Below are positions 27,236 through 40,129 of a DNA stretch of 64,000 nt, in pieces. The notes beneath the pieces are model-generated. The model made no database searches and was not told the DNA's origin. It saw nothing but the letters and a program-made list of their open reading frames with translations. Origin of the DNA: Numida meleagris (taxonomy: Eukaryota; Chordata; Aves; Galliformes; Numididae). How positions within the stretch are numbered: the first letter of the stretch is position 1; each line of letters starts with the position of its first letter. A program made the translations under genes and the position numbers. The stretch is from assembly GCF_002078875.1 (NCBI RefSeq), contig NC_034413.1, forward strand, positions 58,772,433 to 58,836,432. Direction: 5' to 3'.

Positions 27236-28759
27236 ATTTTGCCTGGAATTGAAATTTGCTCATGCTTTCACTTTGGTCATGCCTGCCTTTGCCCTCAGCA
27301 TATTGCCTTCACTTCTACCAGCTCTTTGGTGATAAACATGCATTTATGTCACCTGCGAAACAGAAGTAGCTATATTCACATCATGGGGGTCCTGGAAACA
27401 GGAAATGGCTTACATTTAAAAAGCTCTTCAAAGAGATAAAAATACCAGTACTTTATTATCATCATAATTTACGTTACCGGTATACTGGACAAACATATTT
27501 TCTGCCTATTTTTAAGCTATCTCTTATTAATTAACCCCATGCAGCAGAGCTAATTACTAGTCATTTGTGGTTTGCCAAAGGCCCATATCAGAGGCTTAGC
27601 CACTTTTATTTCATTAAACCAACTTCCTTATAAAGGCTTTACAAAATTGAAGGTCACTTCTCATTTCTGTTTGTCTTATGAATGTAGACAGTCTTTCTTC
27701 CCCCAACAATGCACAGCACACAAGTTAAACTAGCCATGTAAGCTTTTAATGATATTCATAAATTCAGAATTAAATCTTTTTTTATTCCTTACTCTATTTG
27801 CTTTAATTAGCACCAACCATATTGATCTTGGTTTTGGTCAGATAACTAACCCTTCTAAGAGCTTATGAAACAAATTTCTTTGCAACTCTAATAATTACCA
27901 TAATCCCATTCTAACCGAGCAATTGTGTTCTCATTAGAAGCAAAATTTATCCTAATTATTGGAGAAATCCAAATTAAGAAATAGCTATGATTAAAATTAA
28001 TCAAGGCATGGATAAATCATAGGTTGTTTTATTTGCCAATTGTTCTGGATCCTTACGTAGAAGGATTTGAATACATATATATTTAAAATATAGATTCATA
28101 TTTGCATTTTAGTGAAATTAAGCAATTCTAGCAAAGATCACAGTGGTATCATAGAAGGTTCCATAGAAAAAAAAAATTTGCATCAAGAAGTTCCTGACCT
28201 ATTTGTAATTGAAAGGAGTACAGAAATTGACTGAATTTTTGCTAGCATGATAAATGGAACACTTTGAAATTTAATGATTTGCCTAAGACACGTTATGACA
28301 GTCCAAGGTCTCTGATCTTCCAGATTCCAGATTAATTCCTAGAATATCTCACGGTGAATGAATCTTATTAAAATAAATAAATGAATGAGCCAAATACAAT
28401 TTTACTTCCTTCGTTCAAGCTAGAAAACACATTCGTTAGCCATCTAAGTGAGCAATAAGCAAAGCCTGCACAAAAGCATTCACCGTCCTTAGATGAAACA
28501 TCTCCAAAAACATATGTGCTTCCTTTGAATTCGAAGGACAAACTGCACAGATATGAGAAAGCAAAATTTGGCCCTTTGATAGGAATGAGGAAGAAATAAC
28601 AACGGCAAAATTACTTGAGTGGGAAGGCTGAAGGGATTCTACGCATTTCTACACTTGACTGGAAATAAAGCTGGTACTTTCAATAAGCACCTCTCAGATT
28701 TTTTTTTATAGTCAGCACAGCACATCCAAACTACACCATTCTTTATTCCTCCCAAACAA

Positions 28760-28856
28760 AGAGGAAAACAACAAAAAAAAAAGAAATCTGAGAGGAATAA
28801 ACAACAACCAAACAAAAAACACACCATCACCACCAAAAAAAAAAAAACAACAAAAA
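28760..28856 (+). repeat. A-rich low-complexity stretch
   Basis: A run of AAC/AAAAC-type purine-rich sequence with several A blocks of 8 to 12 bases. The open frame on the opposite strand here encodes only F/V/L-rich low-complexity sequence and is not a gene. Confidence 0.8.
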
Positions 28857-31800
28857 CACCAGAGCGCATACCCCTAAGATTAAGATACTCAATTTGTACC
28901 ATTTTGAGGCAACTCAATCATACTGCAACAATAAAAGATAAAAAAGTGAAAAGCATATTTTTCTAGACATCATTTGCTTTAAATTGTTGCCAATTAATGT
29001 TCTTTCAGTATGTTTACATATTTCAGGGGAGTGGCTATTTCATTTAAAATCAACAACATGGAATATTAACAGTGATGATTTTATATAGTTGGCATGCACG
29101 TACAATGAAACTCATGGTGTTATCACAACAATGTACCTTTGCTCTGATAATATCTTCCCACTAAATTCAGTAGATTCAGACCAATGACAAGAGCACAGCT
29201 TTTTGCCTTGCCCTGCTGAACAGTGAATTTGAAATTCCTTGCCAAAGTGTATTTTGGATATAAGAAATGGATTCAAGGGAATTCCAAACAAGTGTTTGGA
29301 AGGGAAAGGTAAGACGAAGCCACAAAAAATACTACACTGACAAAGTATATCAACTTAAGGGATTTACCAAGGAGAAAACAAATGAAGATTAGACCGCATT
29401 AGAAAAGAAAGTACCCCAAAAGAAGCACATCCCATTCTTGTTTCTCTCCGGATGCCTATTTGTGGCAAAAGAGAACTACTAGAACCAGAAGAAAGAATGA
29501 TGAAATATTAAGCCTCCAAACTTGCATTGTATCTTTGTTTTCTTTCAGTGTTCTCTATTAGTTATTAGTATAACCAGCAAAGAATTAATGCCTTCTAGAT
29601 CTTTGTTTTAACTCAGTGCACGTTCTCTCCTTCTTATTATACTTCCCAACTTCTCTCTCTTCATTCAGCTTTAAAAAACTGTACAATTTTTAAAAACCTG
29701 TTGTGGGATACTTTATTTTTAAAATTTTGAAGCCGTCTATATTTTCTTCCCTAAATAGATTACCTTAAGAAAAGTTATAGAGTACAAAAAGAGCAAGAGT
29801 AACATCAATAAAAGATTTTTCTCTTCCATGCTAGGAGTCATTTACTTTACCACACTTAATAGACATAAAAGTATCTAAAAAAAGAGCATTTGGGGTGATT
29901 TGAATAATCTGGCACAAAGACAGTTTTTTTCTTATTTCTGAGATTTACAAAACATTAATAACAGAACTTTTAAAATATACAATTTCTGTTGTTGGACACC
30001 TTGGTTCTCAGTTTCTGCACTTGAATACCACTGTGAGACCAACATTTAGAAGATCTGAAGTTGATGCTAACTGCCCATAGGCACATCAGAACTGTGGGAG
30101 GAGGCTGTTCTGGGATTGATGCAAGTGAGAGGAAAAAAATGCTATTATCCATGCTTAGATAAAAGGCATTTTTTCACCATTTCGTTGCTTTGTTGTCAGA
30201 ACAACTACATTTTTAATAGAGGTAAATGTGCTGACAGTTTGGCTTGGCATCAGCAGAAAGGTTTTTCTATGAATAAATTTGAAAATTAAAAAAAAAATAA
30301 AAAAGACAAATAAACCATCCTGTACAGACAGCTGTTCCATTTAGAATTCATCATTTTACAAAGCAAAAGCAGAAAAGACACCTGCAAAAATCAAACAAAC
30401 AAGGACAGGATTTTTTATTCTATACACATACCCACAGTGAGCCTTTAATATAGCATGGGGTTGCACATTGCATGATTAACAGTGGGAGTAAACATCACTT
30501 AGGTCCCCCTAGAAACTCAATGTCACGTGCCAGTTGGATTCCAAAAGACACTTCAGAAGCCCCCTATCAACCATCCAACTGCATGCTTTCCACACAGGGG
30601 CCTCATTCAGTGACAAACCCTTTCTGCAATATTACTGGGGAGGCTCTCCACTTCGTATCAAAGACAAAAGGCAAGTATCTCCAACTCCACCATCTTCCTA
30701 TATATGTGGATCATCGTAGATACAGGAATGTGTATCTATGAAAGCTGTTTTAGTGTTGGTAATTAGCCCTTACAGCATTTCCTAAACACATTTTAAGGAT
30801 CAGATTTTAGCTACCCTGTGCTGACATCAAGTGAGATTTGAATTCAACACTATTTTTTTATTTTACATGAAAAAAAAAAAAAGCCAAACTTATCATGAAA
30901 AGAACAAGACTAAATTAACATACAGTATGTCTGCAATTCAGATGCGGGATATGAATGCAGCATATGAGTCTGAAGAACTTATTTTGCTCAGAAACACAGT
31001 GTATCTACAGACTAGTGCACCATTCATGGTCTCGAATCATTGTCTTCTGCAGATGGAACTACATGTATGAAACAAAGTCAGGGAAAACAAAAAACTTTAA
31101 AATTTAGTCAGGATAAGCAAAATCAATTCATTACGTTGTCCAAATAAACTGAATATTAACTTTCTTCATATTAGAGACAAAGGACAAAAAATTGCCCCTT
31201 CTTCAGATGTAGCGTGATTGCTTATTTTACAGAGAATTTCCTTGTACAAACATATTCTTGTTTCATAATTAGCACAGAAGGAAATCATTTGATAGTGCAA
31301 AGCTTATATAGCAGACCAACAGCAGGGAATTCTTCCACATGGTTTTATTTCATTTAATTGTCAGTCAGACTTTAAGCAGACAGAGAGAAGCTCTGTTGCC
31401 ACTTTTATTATACAGACAGCTTAAACCTTAGATTAAACCTGAGATGTGGGGATGTTCTGCAGAACTGCAAGGATTTAAATTCTGACACTCAGATTTTGGG
31501 CTGGCTCAAATTGGTTACATTTATTTAAATCATGCTCAGTTTTACTGAAAATCCTGCCCTTCTGTCCTAAAACTTGTGCAGTGTTGAGTGGGTTTCCAAG
31601 ACTCATACCCCAAAATGAGCAACCTGCAATGGTTTCATTCATACGTTTGTATATTTAATTGGTGATGTAGGAACATACATCAGGGAAAAGACCCCCAAAG
31701 GATTTTTCATTCACACAGAATGCCATGTATTCCCCTAACACTTTTTTTTTTCTTACCTTTCCACTGCACATCGATCATTACAAGCAAGTCATTAACATAC

Positions 31801-34800
31801 TTTTTTATGTTTCCCCATCATATAGCATAGTTCAGATTAAGGATTTTCCCCCTTCCCTTTCCATAACATTATTTCCAGTATTTTGCTTTGTTTTTAATTA
31901 AGAGAAAGAGGAAAAAGTAAAATTTTCTAAGGAAAAGTCAGTGAAAAAGAGCAATTTCTAACAATACTGAACTTGCAGCACACAGAGCAAACTGTCAGGG
32001 TTTTAGAAAGTACCAAAACAAACATGAGAAGGAGAAATTCTTTGAAATCTTGTCCTCAATGTCCTTCATTAAAATTGAAATGAAAAGGATCTTCAGTATT
32101 CTTATGTGCTATTTGCAAACATGTCCATTGGAGCCTACATTTGAAAGAGGCAAGAGAGATAAAAAGGCAGGAGGAAGATAATCATTCAAAGAACTGACAA
32201 CAGACGAACTCTAACCTGAATTATCTGACCCCATAGCATTTCAGTGGAATAATTAAAATAAAAAATCTAGATATTCCAGCATCTGCAGGTGTGCTGTTTC
32301 AAGAACTGTACTGACAAAGTTAGAGATTGGCAAAATTAAAATCTACCTTTCAATTTATCCAGAATCAAAAAATTTTAAAAAGAGGAAGAATTACCTCCTT
32401 TTTTGTTATGTCATCAACTCATCTTGGTTTTGATCACCAGCCAAATTCAAGGAGTGTGATCTAAAAAGGTCTGACTCATTGCTATAAAACCAAGAAGGAA
32501 AATGTTAAGAGGACCTTTTGGAAAGGGGAAAAAAATAATCGGGCTGTGAAATAATTGTCATTTCTGCAGAAAAGACACTAAATACTGAAAACAGAAACAG
32601 TAGAGAGAATAAGAATGGATGAAAAATGGTTATTTTTTTTTATTCCTTATGAGATGCACTGCAGAAATTTATAGGGTAGTGAATGTTATATCGAGTGCTT
32701 ACTTTTTCAATCCTAGCCTAGGACTGTAGTAAATACAATTAAAACTCACTGGACATAACTAGACAGGATTTTTTTTCTCATTTGCATGATCAACTAAAAA
32801 AAATCATACAAAGTTAGGTTTTGGCTGTAGGGCATACATTAAATCTTAGAAGAGATCTGGGAAATGCAAAAAGAGTTTGTACTTTCACCGGATTTATTCT
32901 AACCTACTTCACCTGCAATAGTAATTAATTTCCCAAAGGTCCATTTTGACAGTACAACACATGAAGTAACATTAAGTTCAGTACTAAAAGAAAAGAAGGA
33001 AAAAGTCAGAAATTATTATTATTTCTCGCAAGTAAAAACTGATAATAAAAGCTAATGGAATCTACAAACTAAGTATGTAAAAAGCAAGATTTAAAAGGTC
33101 AGCCCTATTTGGCAAGAAAAAAGAACACTTGAAGCTAATTTATTTAGAAAATATTATGAGGAATTTTTTCACTGATAAAGCATGGGGAGGGATAAAAGGG
33201 TAGGGAGTAAAGGACACTATTTTCTTCCACATCTTTGTGCTCTATAACTCAAGTAGCACAGGGATGAAAACTCATGAATCAACTCAGTATGCCTCTCCCT
33301 AATGAAGTAAACTGTTAATGCCAATCCCATTGCAGTCATTATTATGTATACCACATGCTGCTTTCTCCACTTGTATTTGCTAGGAGAATTGAAATATGCA
33401 GATGAATCTTGGTTTAATAAGGATGGCAATAGCAGTGTGTGTTTGTGTCTGACTGCTGATGCTACAGAGATGAACACTGCCAGGTTTTTTAAGGAGATGT
33501 CTGAGGTCAAGTTTGCATTTCTAATTGCAAATCCCTGGAATTCCCAGGATGCCATGCAAGACACACCACTGCCATCCACCAAGGTGGATTTAGCATGAAT
33601 CCTGTTTTTTCTTTTGTGCTTTGTTTTTTTTCTTTTTTTTCTTGTTTCCCTTAGGTTACTTAAGGGAAGTGAAGCTCTCACTGTTGTCCTTGACAAGAAC
33701 TGTCAGTATTTGCTATAGTGAGGGCAGGGTGCCAGCCAAGTAAAAATAGGACAACCCAGTGAAAGCTTCATCAGCGTAAAATCAACACTAACTGCAGCAA
33801 TCAGATTAAAGTACCTATAGCAGACGGAGAGCAATGCATGTATTTATGCACTGATATGAATATGTGCCTAAAGGAGGCTCTGACTACCTTCATAGTTCAT
33901 TTATGAATGACATGTTCAACACATAAATGCCTCTCTTAATCCCAAGACTATAAAGTCTCAGATACGTAAGCAAAAATGGTGTATAAAACTTAAAACAATA
34001 TAAAAATGGGTGTATCGTGCTTCTCCTTTTTCCTTAGTCCTACCTCTGTCCAGGTAAACTTTGCTATCAAAAAGTCAACAGTTTAAGCTTTTTCAGCCCT
34101 AGCTGGGAGAGTAGAATCATGTGAAAAGTTCAGGAACCTTAACAGAGCTTTCTCTGTCAATGTACAACCCAAACACTACAGCCATTGCAATGCAGGTTGA
34201 GAAGTTCAAAAGCATTAATGTAATCAATATCGTTGTTAAGGATGTGTTTATTCTTCTCAAAATCCTGATGGAAGCAAGATTCATCTAGCACCATCTTGAG
34301 GGGCAGATGAGACTAGTTCAATGAGAACTCATTGGATCTCATAGGAAACAAAGCCAGTTTTCTCCTCACCACAGCTGTTTGCTGCAAGCAATCACAACTG
34401 CAGAGCCTCTAAAGCAGAATTCTTTAGAGAGTTTGGAGGAACTGGAATGAGAAACCATGACAGCTCTTACCTCTTTGAGAAATTCTGGAAACAGAATTTT
34501 CTCCACTGTGACTAAAACTGCAAAGCAGAGTTTGTCCCATTACATGCAATAAGAGTACGACATTAATGAACCCATGCCTTCAAGCTGCAGGCAACACCTC
34601 AGCCCTTGCTGCTGTACTCCAAGGGGTCCATCTGCTGTAAGAGCCTTGCAGAGCCCAAAGGGAGCATCTGTGCCATATGATGAAGGGCTGGAAAACCACA
34701 GTGTTTCTGGACTGAGGTTTAATGATTTTCTGGCATGATTTTCCTAATATCCATGGCAACTCTTGAGCTGCAGTATCTCATGAGCCCATATTCGTCTATT

Positions 34801-35489
34801 TATTAACTGAATGGGATGCCAGCTACAGTAAACAACCAACTCAGCTTCCGGACTGAACCTAGTATTTCTAGTTCCAAAATCTGGCATTCCAGACAACTGC
34901 TGAAAGGGAAATCCCAGAGCTTCTCAACAGTGTGGCCAAGTTCTCAGCACCCGCATATCTGTTTTCCTACCCATTTCTTTTCTTTTTTAATTGAGAGGCT
35001 GCTTGAATTTCCCCTAGGCTATACCTTCCATTGTTTGTCATCCACACACAGACAGATCCACGCACCCACTGACCCCCTGCCATACAGAAAGCTAAAACTC
35101 AGTGCAGAAAGAATCACTGCTTAACAAAATGCACAGTCAGATTCCAACATATTTTGAGATGAGCATAGCTATGACAAAACATATCTGCGTTGAAAAAGTG
35201 AGGTACAAAGAGTTGCTCACAAGGAAAAGAATGTTTTTAAAACAACAAGGAGCTTCAGCTCCTCGGTTTTAAGATTATTACCCCTCTCCAGACTTTACTT
35301 TGCGTCAACAATGTTAAAGTGAGTTTAAGAGCATCTCACTGAGCACCTGGCCAGCTTCCACCAATCTGTGGCTTAAGGCTTCCTGTATGACTTTTTGTTC
35401 TTTTCATTTGTATTTGACCTTTACATCATCTAACAACACCCAGTTTGATGCTGTGCAAGATCTGACTTGTGAGAAGCAGCAAATAGCTG

Positions 35490-35600
35490 TTTATTATCCA
35501 CATCCTTCAAGCTGTTCCTCATTGCACAACTCTGCCTAGCTCTATTCTCCAGGCGGAATAGCCCTAGCCTACTTAATCTCTCCTTGTAGAGAACAGTTTG
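35490..35600 (-). mobile_element. Old CR1 ORF2 C-terminal remnant
   Basis: The minus-strand translation contains LYKERLSRLGLFRLENRAR, which matches the CR1 reverse-transcriptase tail seen intact elsewhere in this window as [20 protein letters not shown]. Only about 30 codons are recognisable and the flanks are diverged, so this is an old fragment. Confidence 0.55.
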
Positions 35601-36477
35601 TGACACACATAAGAGCAGAGGATCAGTTTTAGAAACAGCCATGAGACCTGAATGACAAACTTAGAGTTGCAAACAGCATCAACTTCAAGTGACCCAAAGA
35701 GGATATACTGGAGAGGGTTGGGCAGGCCAAGGCTGAGGTCACTGAATGCATTCAACTAGATTTGTGCTTCTTTAACAACTGCAACAGAGGTTGTGAAGGG
35801 ATCAACACACAGTTGTTAGCTTGATTTACTAAGGTGCAGATGCTCCCCTAATTGTCCAGTGTCTCAGTCCCTGCCTCCTCCTAACACCTCACAAAATTCT
35901 CACCTTCATTTTGACCACATCTGTAAGAGGGACAGATACATAAAGTCCAAGAAGATGGACAATCTCATGAAAATAGAGAGTCACATAGAAAGGAATCAAG
36001 TTAGTGTTCATCAAAGGAAAATACACAGTCTGAGATGAATCCTCATTCTAAACATCATGGAATACACTATAAGAAGAAATCCTAAGAAAAAAGGAGAAAC
36101 AAATTCTGCTATTCACAGAACATCATCCTATAGCTACCAAATAGAGTAATGTATTGTTAGAAGCAAAAAGTGTTCTTCCTCTTCCATTTCCTTACAATCT
36201 AAGCATAACACATGCTCGTCCAGTTAAAAAAAAAAAAACAAACCAAAACAAAAAAAACCACCCTACCTTGAGGGCTATCTGCTCCCATTCCATAGGACTT
36301 CCTTAGAGCATCTGAGAGATGCATCCCAAACGAGCTCTCACAGGTATGCGATAAAATTTTGAGCTGAATTCTTGACAGATATTTCCTAGAGGTTTTTTTT
36401 TCCTTAAGCAATATTACTGCTGTTGACATTTCAGACTCCCCTAAAGGAAGAACAAGCCACAGCTATTCTACCTGGAG

Positions 36478-36740
36478 GAGAAGCCTCAGCAAATGCAACA
36501 GAACTGTGAAGAGCTGGAAGGGAACTCAGGAGATAACTCAGTCCATGCCACACCCCAAGGCAGGATCGTTTATAGCCATGTTTGTTGTTTCTCACAGATT
36601 CACCTAACCTGTCCTTAAAGCCTTCCATTGTTGGAGACTTGGCAGTCTCCTCAGGCAGCCAATGCCATGGCTGCTCTCCATACATCCAGGCTGAGAAGGC
36701 AATCAGTCCCTTCTGCACAGCAGCCTTTTACTCCTGAGGC
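36478..36740 (-). mobile_element. Diverged CR1-type 3' fragment
   Basis: On the minus strand the order HWLPEETAKSPTMEGFKDRL, then GVWHGLSYLLSSLPALH, parallels the CR1 3' terminal part (WNRLP.E...SP.LE.F...L, then the 3' UTR 'ggaagggacctcaggagat...' motif). At the DNA level, GAAGGGAACTCAGGAGATAA near 36508-36535 is the reverse complement of a diverged CR1-like 3' end. It is diverged throughout and is in sense with CNTNAP5. Confidence 0.55.
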
Positions 36741-39263
36741 CCATTATGCTGCTTTCCTTCAGCAATCTCTTCTCTGGTTAAAGAACCAGCACTTAATCTT
36801 TGTTTGCAGAGGACGTTTTCTACTTCTATTTTGTTTGCGCTCTGAATACGTTCACAAAGAATAGAACTTTAGGAGCAAAAGTGCTAATAAACTGTAACAG
36901 CTAAACATCAAGATTGAAGACCAAAGACAGAAAGCATCATTCTGTCCTCATTAGGCTTTCTCTTGGTCAGGCTTTCCCCTGGAAACTTGTAGGTTAGATA
37001 TATTACTTCAGAAGGTGCCTTCTTTCCCAAAAAACACAGTGTCAAATCCCAAGAATGAGGGCTGTATAGTCCCTGTAGCCATGAACTTAATCTATGTTAC
37101 TCTAAACTGAAAATAAATCTGCAAAGCGATGTTCAATTTATTTGCTTGGGCCTGTGCTAGGTGGCTTTTGGTCAGAATGGTCAGTGTAGGACACGTACTG
37201 CTGCAAAAGTATGCATAGATACCAAAAGACATCTCTTACTCTCCCAAGAAGTCTTTAAATTTAGGGACTTCATGGCACTTTCACTTCATGTTTCAACTCT
37301 GCCTTGTTACTTTCTGCTCTGTACCATGCTGCAAGACGCTGTATTTTCTGACTCATTAATTCAGTGTAAAGCAAACACATCCTGCTGCATATCTGCACTT
37401 CTAATCAAGCAGAAATTCTGAAGAGGCAACAACAAAGAGATAAAAATGTAACGTATCCACTTTCTTTTAAATATGAAGCAGACCTCTCTGGATTAGCGGG
37501 ATATTATCTCGTTTTCTCATTTTTTCTTTACCTGGGGATAAATGCATTGAAAGCTGCTATGACATCTAACACTTCATAACAAGAGCAGTATAAGCACCAC
37601 ACTTTGCAACACCCTCAGAAAACAGAGCAATCTGTGTATTTGGACAGCCACAGCAAATACACCTACTATAAACAAAAGAAAACACTGCTAACTGGATTAA
37701 ATGCATGCAGGCAGAGGGAGTAATGCCAAGAGGTTTACAAATGCACCACTACAAGGAAAATTATTTCCTTCTACAGATTTTACTTTTCTGTTCCACAAGA
37801 CAATGGGAACAGTTTACACAAAGAACTTTGCATTGAAGGAGGCAAAGGGAATATGGCACTACTTTTAAGGGCTTGTGGAGCAGACACAGCTCTGATATGA
37901 ACAGACTGGGGATGCCCCTCCTCGCACAGGATGGGTCACGTAAGGGCACTGTGTAGGTACCAAACAAGAGGATGGCAAATGAGAAACAACTTCAGATGTC
38001 ACAGGAGGAACATAAGTGATGCTGACACCGCAGCTAAGGGCTGGGAACAGGCAGTCTCTTAACAGGAGGTAGCAGATGATCAGGAAAATGATGGAAGGCC
38101 ATACTGACTGCGGTGCTCAACTCCAGACTGTTCAGACAAAGTCTTAATGTCCCACTGAAAGTACGGAAGAAGTGAGTTTTCTGCATATATCTCCTGGCCC
38201 TTTCAGCCAGGACCAGAGCAGCTACTGGGTGGTCTCATTCACAGGATTGCCGAGGTTGAAAGGCAACTCTGGAGCTCTCTGGCAAAGCAGGGTCATTGAC
38301 AGCAGATTCACTTGTGTCTGCAAAAGCATTTTCACTAGGTACTGTCTACTCAGACACCAAGGCAAAGAAAGCCAAACTCTGAATATTCCTATGGACATCT
38401 CTATTTTTTCTGTGTACTCCTTGACAGCTTAGGTAGTGGCACCACAGCATTTATCTCCCAGAAATAGCTACTGAAGGATGGAAAAAACAAACAAGACGGA
38501 GACAGAAGGCATTCATGCAAAGTTCACTTGAGCACACATATAGTTCAAAGACTCGAGATGAAGTGATGAGATTTTAAAGTTTGGTCCCTCAAATCACTCC
38601 ATTTAGATTAATGGAGCCTCATTGCTTTATTCTGGGAATCCCAGTGTGTGCATAATAAGCTTACACAATTAGATGCTCTCTGAAAAACATACTGCCGGCA
38701 TCAGCAGTAGTCCCAGCTTGTCATCTTTCAAAATAAACCTGCTCATTTTCTTTTTAAGAGCCAGCACAAGTTGCAGTGAGCTGCCTAAGCACTGCTTTCA
38801 GAGCCCAGGTCTGAATGAGCATGGCCTACAAGTCTGTAACAAATGAATTGCTTTCTAAATAGCAGCATGTTCCTCAAAGAGCTTTTTTTGCACAGATAAC
38901 TAAGACAAATGTCCGATTTACATGTTAATTAAGAAACACAATTCCCACACGCATTAAAATTACAAAAACATGTGCTTTACAGTGCACATAGCAATAAATC
39001 TTGTAATTAAGAAAGAGGAGATTGTATTTCTTATGGATAGAGCTTTTACAGAATTTTAACACTCCTTATATAAAGAGTGAGCATCTGCATATTGCACACC
39101 TGGAGTTAGACCCCAACTTTCCTGAAAGCCAAGAGCTGTTGCGATAAGGAACACCAGTTAAACTACAGTGGCTAGAAATGATGATGTGTGTCAGACACTT
39201 TGCACAATGATCTAATCTGAACCGGACTTGAAAACATATTCAAGCATATGGAAGCATATTCAA

Positions 39264-39940
39264 GCTGGGGGAAGAAGTACTTGAAAGCAGCCCTGCGGAG
39301 AGGGACTTGGGGGTCCTGGTGGACGAGAAGCTGGACATGAGCCAGCAGGGTGCGCTGGCAGCCCAGAAGGCCAACTATGTTCTGGGGTGCATTAAAAGAG
39401 AAGTGGTCAGCAGGGAGAGGGAGGTGGTGGTCCCCCTCTACTCGGCTCTTGTGAGGCCCCATCTGGAGTACTGTGTCCAGGCCTGGGGCCCCCAGCACAA
39501 GAAGGACACGGAGCTCTTGGAACGAGTGCAGAGGAGGGCGACCAAGATGATCAGAGGGCTGGAGCACCTCTCCTATGAGGAAAGGTTGAGGGAACTGGGC
39601 TTGTTTAGTTTGGAGAAGAGAAGGCTCCGGGGAGACCTCATTGTGGCCTTCCAATACTTGAAGGGAGTGTATAAACAGGAGGGGGATCGATTGTTTGTGA
39701 GGGCAGATAGTGATAGGACAAGGGGGAATGGTTTTAAGCTAAGACAGGGGAGATTTAGGTTAGATATTAGGAGGAAGTTTTTCACACAGAGGGTGGTGAC
39801 GCACTGGAACAGGTTGCCCAGTGACGGGACGTGGCTCTGGGCAGCCTGGTCTAGTGGTTGGTGACCCTGCACTTAGCAAGGGGGTTGAGACTAGATGATC
39901 TTTGAGGTCCTTTTCAACCCAGGCCATTCTATGATTCTAT
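39264..39940 (+). mobile_element. CR1 LINE 3' fragment with 185-codon open ORF2 tail
   Basis: The sequence starts abruptly at GCTGGGGGAAGAAGTACTTG and ends in CCATTCTATGATTCTAT, the CR1 3' tail. The frame 39307-39864 stays open for 185 codons and contains the C-terminal part of CR1 ORF2 ([53 protein letters not shown]), i.e. the thumb and tail after the polymerase core. The end of the frame is altered after HWNRLPSDG by a short deletion. It is 5'-truncated and antisense to CNTNAP5. Its open frame suggests it is among the younger copies here. Confidence 0.93.
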
Positions 39941-39951
39941 TATATTAAAAC

Positions 39952-40129
39952 ACATTGGAACCGGCTGCCCAGGGAAGTGGTGGAGTCACCGTCCCTGGAG
40001 GCATTGAAGAACCATGGAGATGTGGTACTGAGGGACATGGTTTAGTGAGCATGGTGAGGATAGGCTGATGATTGGATTAGGTGATCCTAGGGGTTTTTTC
40101 CAACTTTAACGACTCAATGATTCTACGAT
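39952..40129 (+). mobile_element. Second CR1 3' fragment, abutting the first
   Basis: Starting at ACATTGGAACCGGCTGCCCA, this is again CR1 from the WNRLP region to the tail GACTCAATGATTCTACGAT, in the same orientation and only 11 bp after the previous tail. Its wording (GAGGGACATGGTTTAGTGAG, GGATTAGGTGATCC) differs from the first copy and belongs to another CR1 subfamily, so it is not a simple duplication. Confidence 0.9.

Noticed and set aside
28639..28917. 92-codon minus-strand frame rich in F, V and L
   Set aside because: Produced by the A-rich low-complexity tract on the plus strand.
38235..38285. Short stretch GGATTGCCGAGGTTGAAAGG that resembles a CR1 3' end in reverse
   Set aside because: Similarity is only about 40 bases, with no tail repeat and no continuing homology, so it is below what I can support.
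39172..39872. Minus-strand open frames of 160 and 99 codons over the 39.3-kb CR1
   Set aside because: They are the reverse-strand shadow of the CR1 ORF2 tail, which is the real coding sense.
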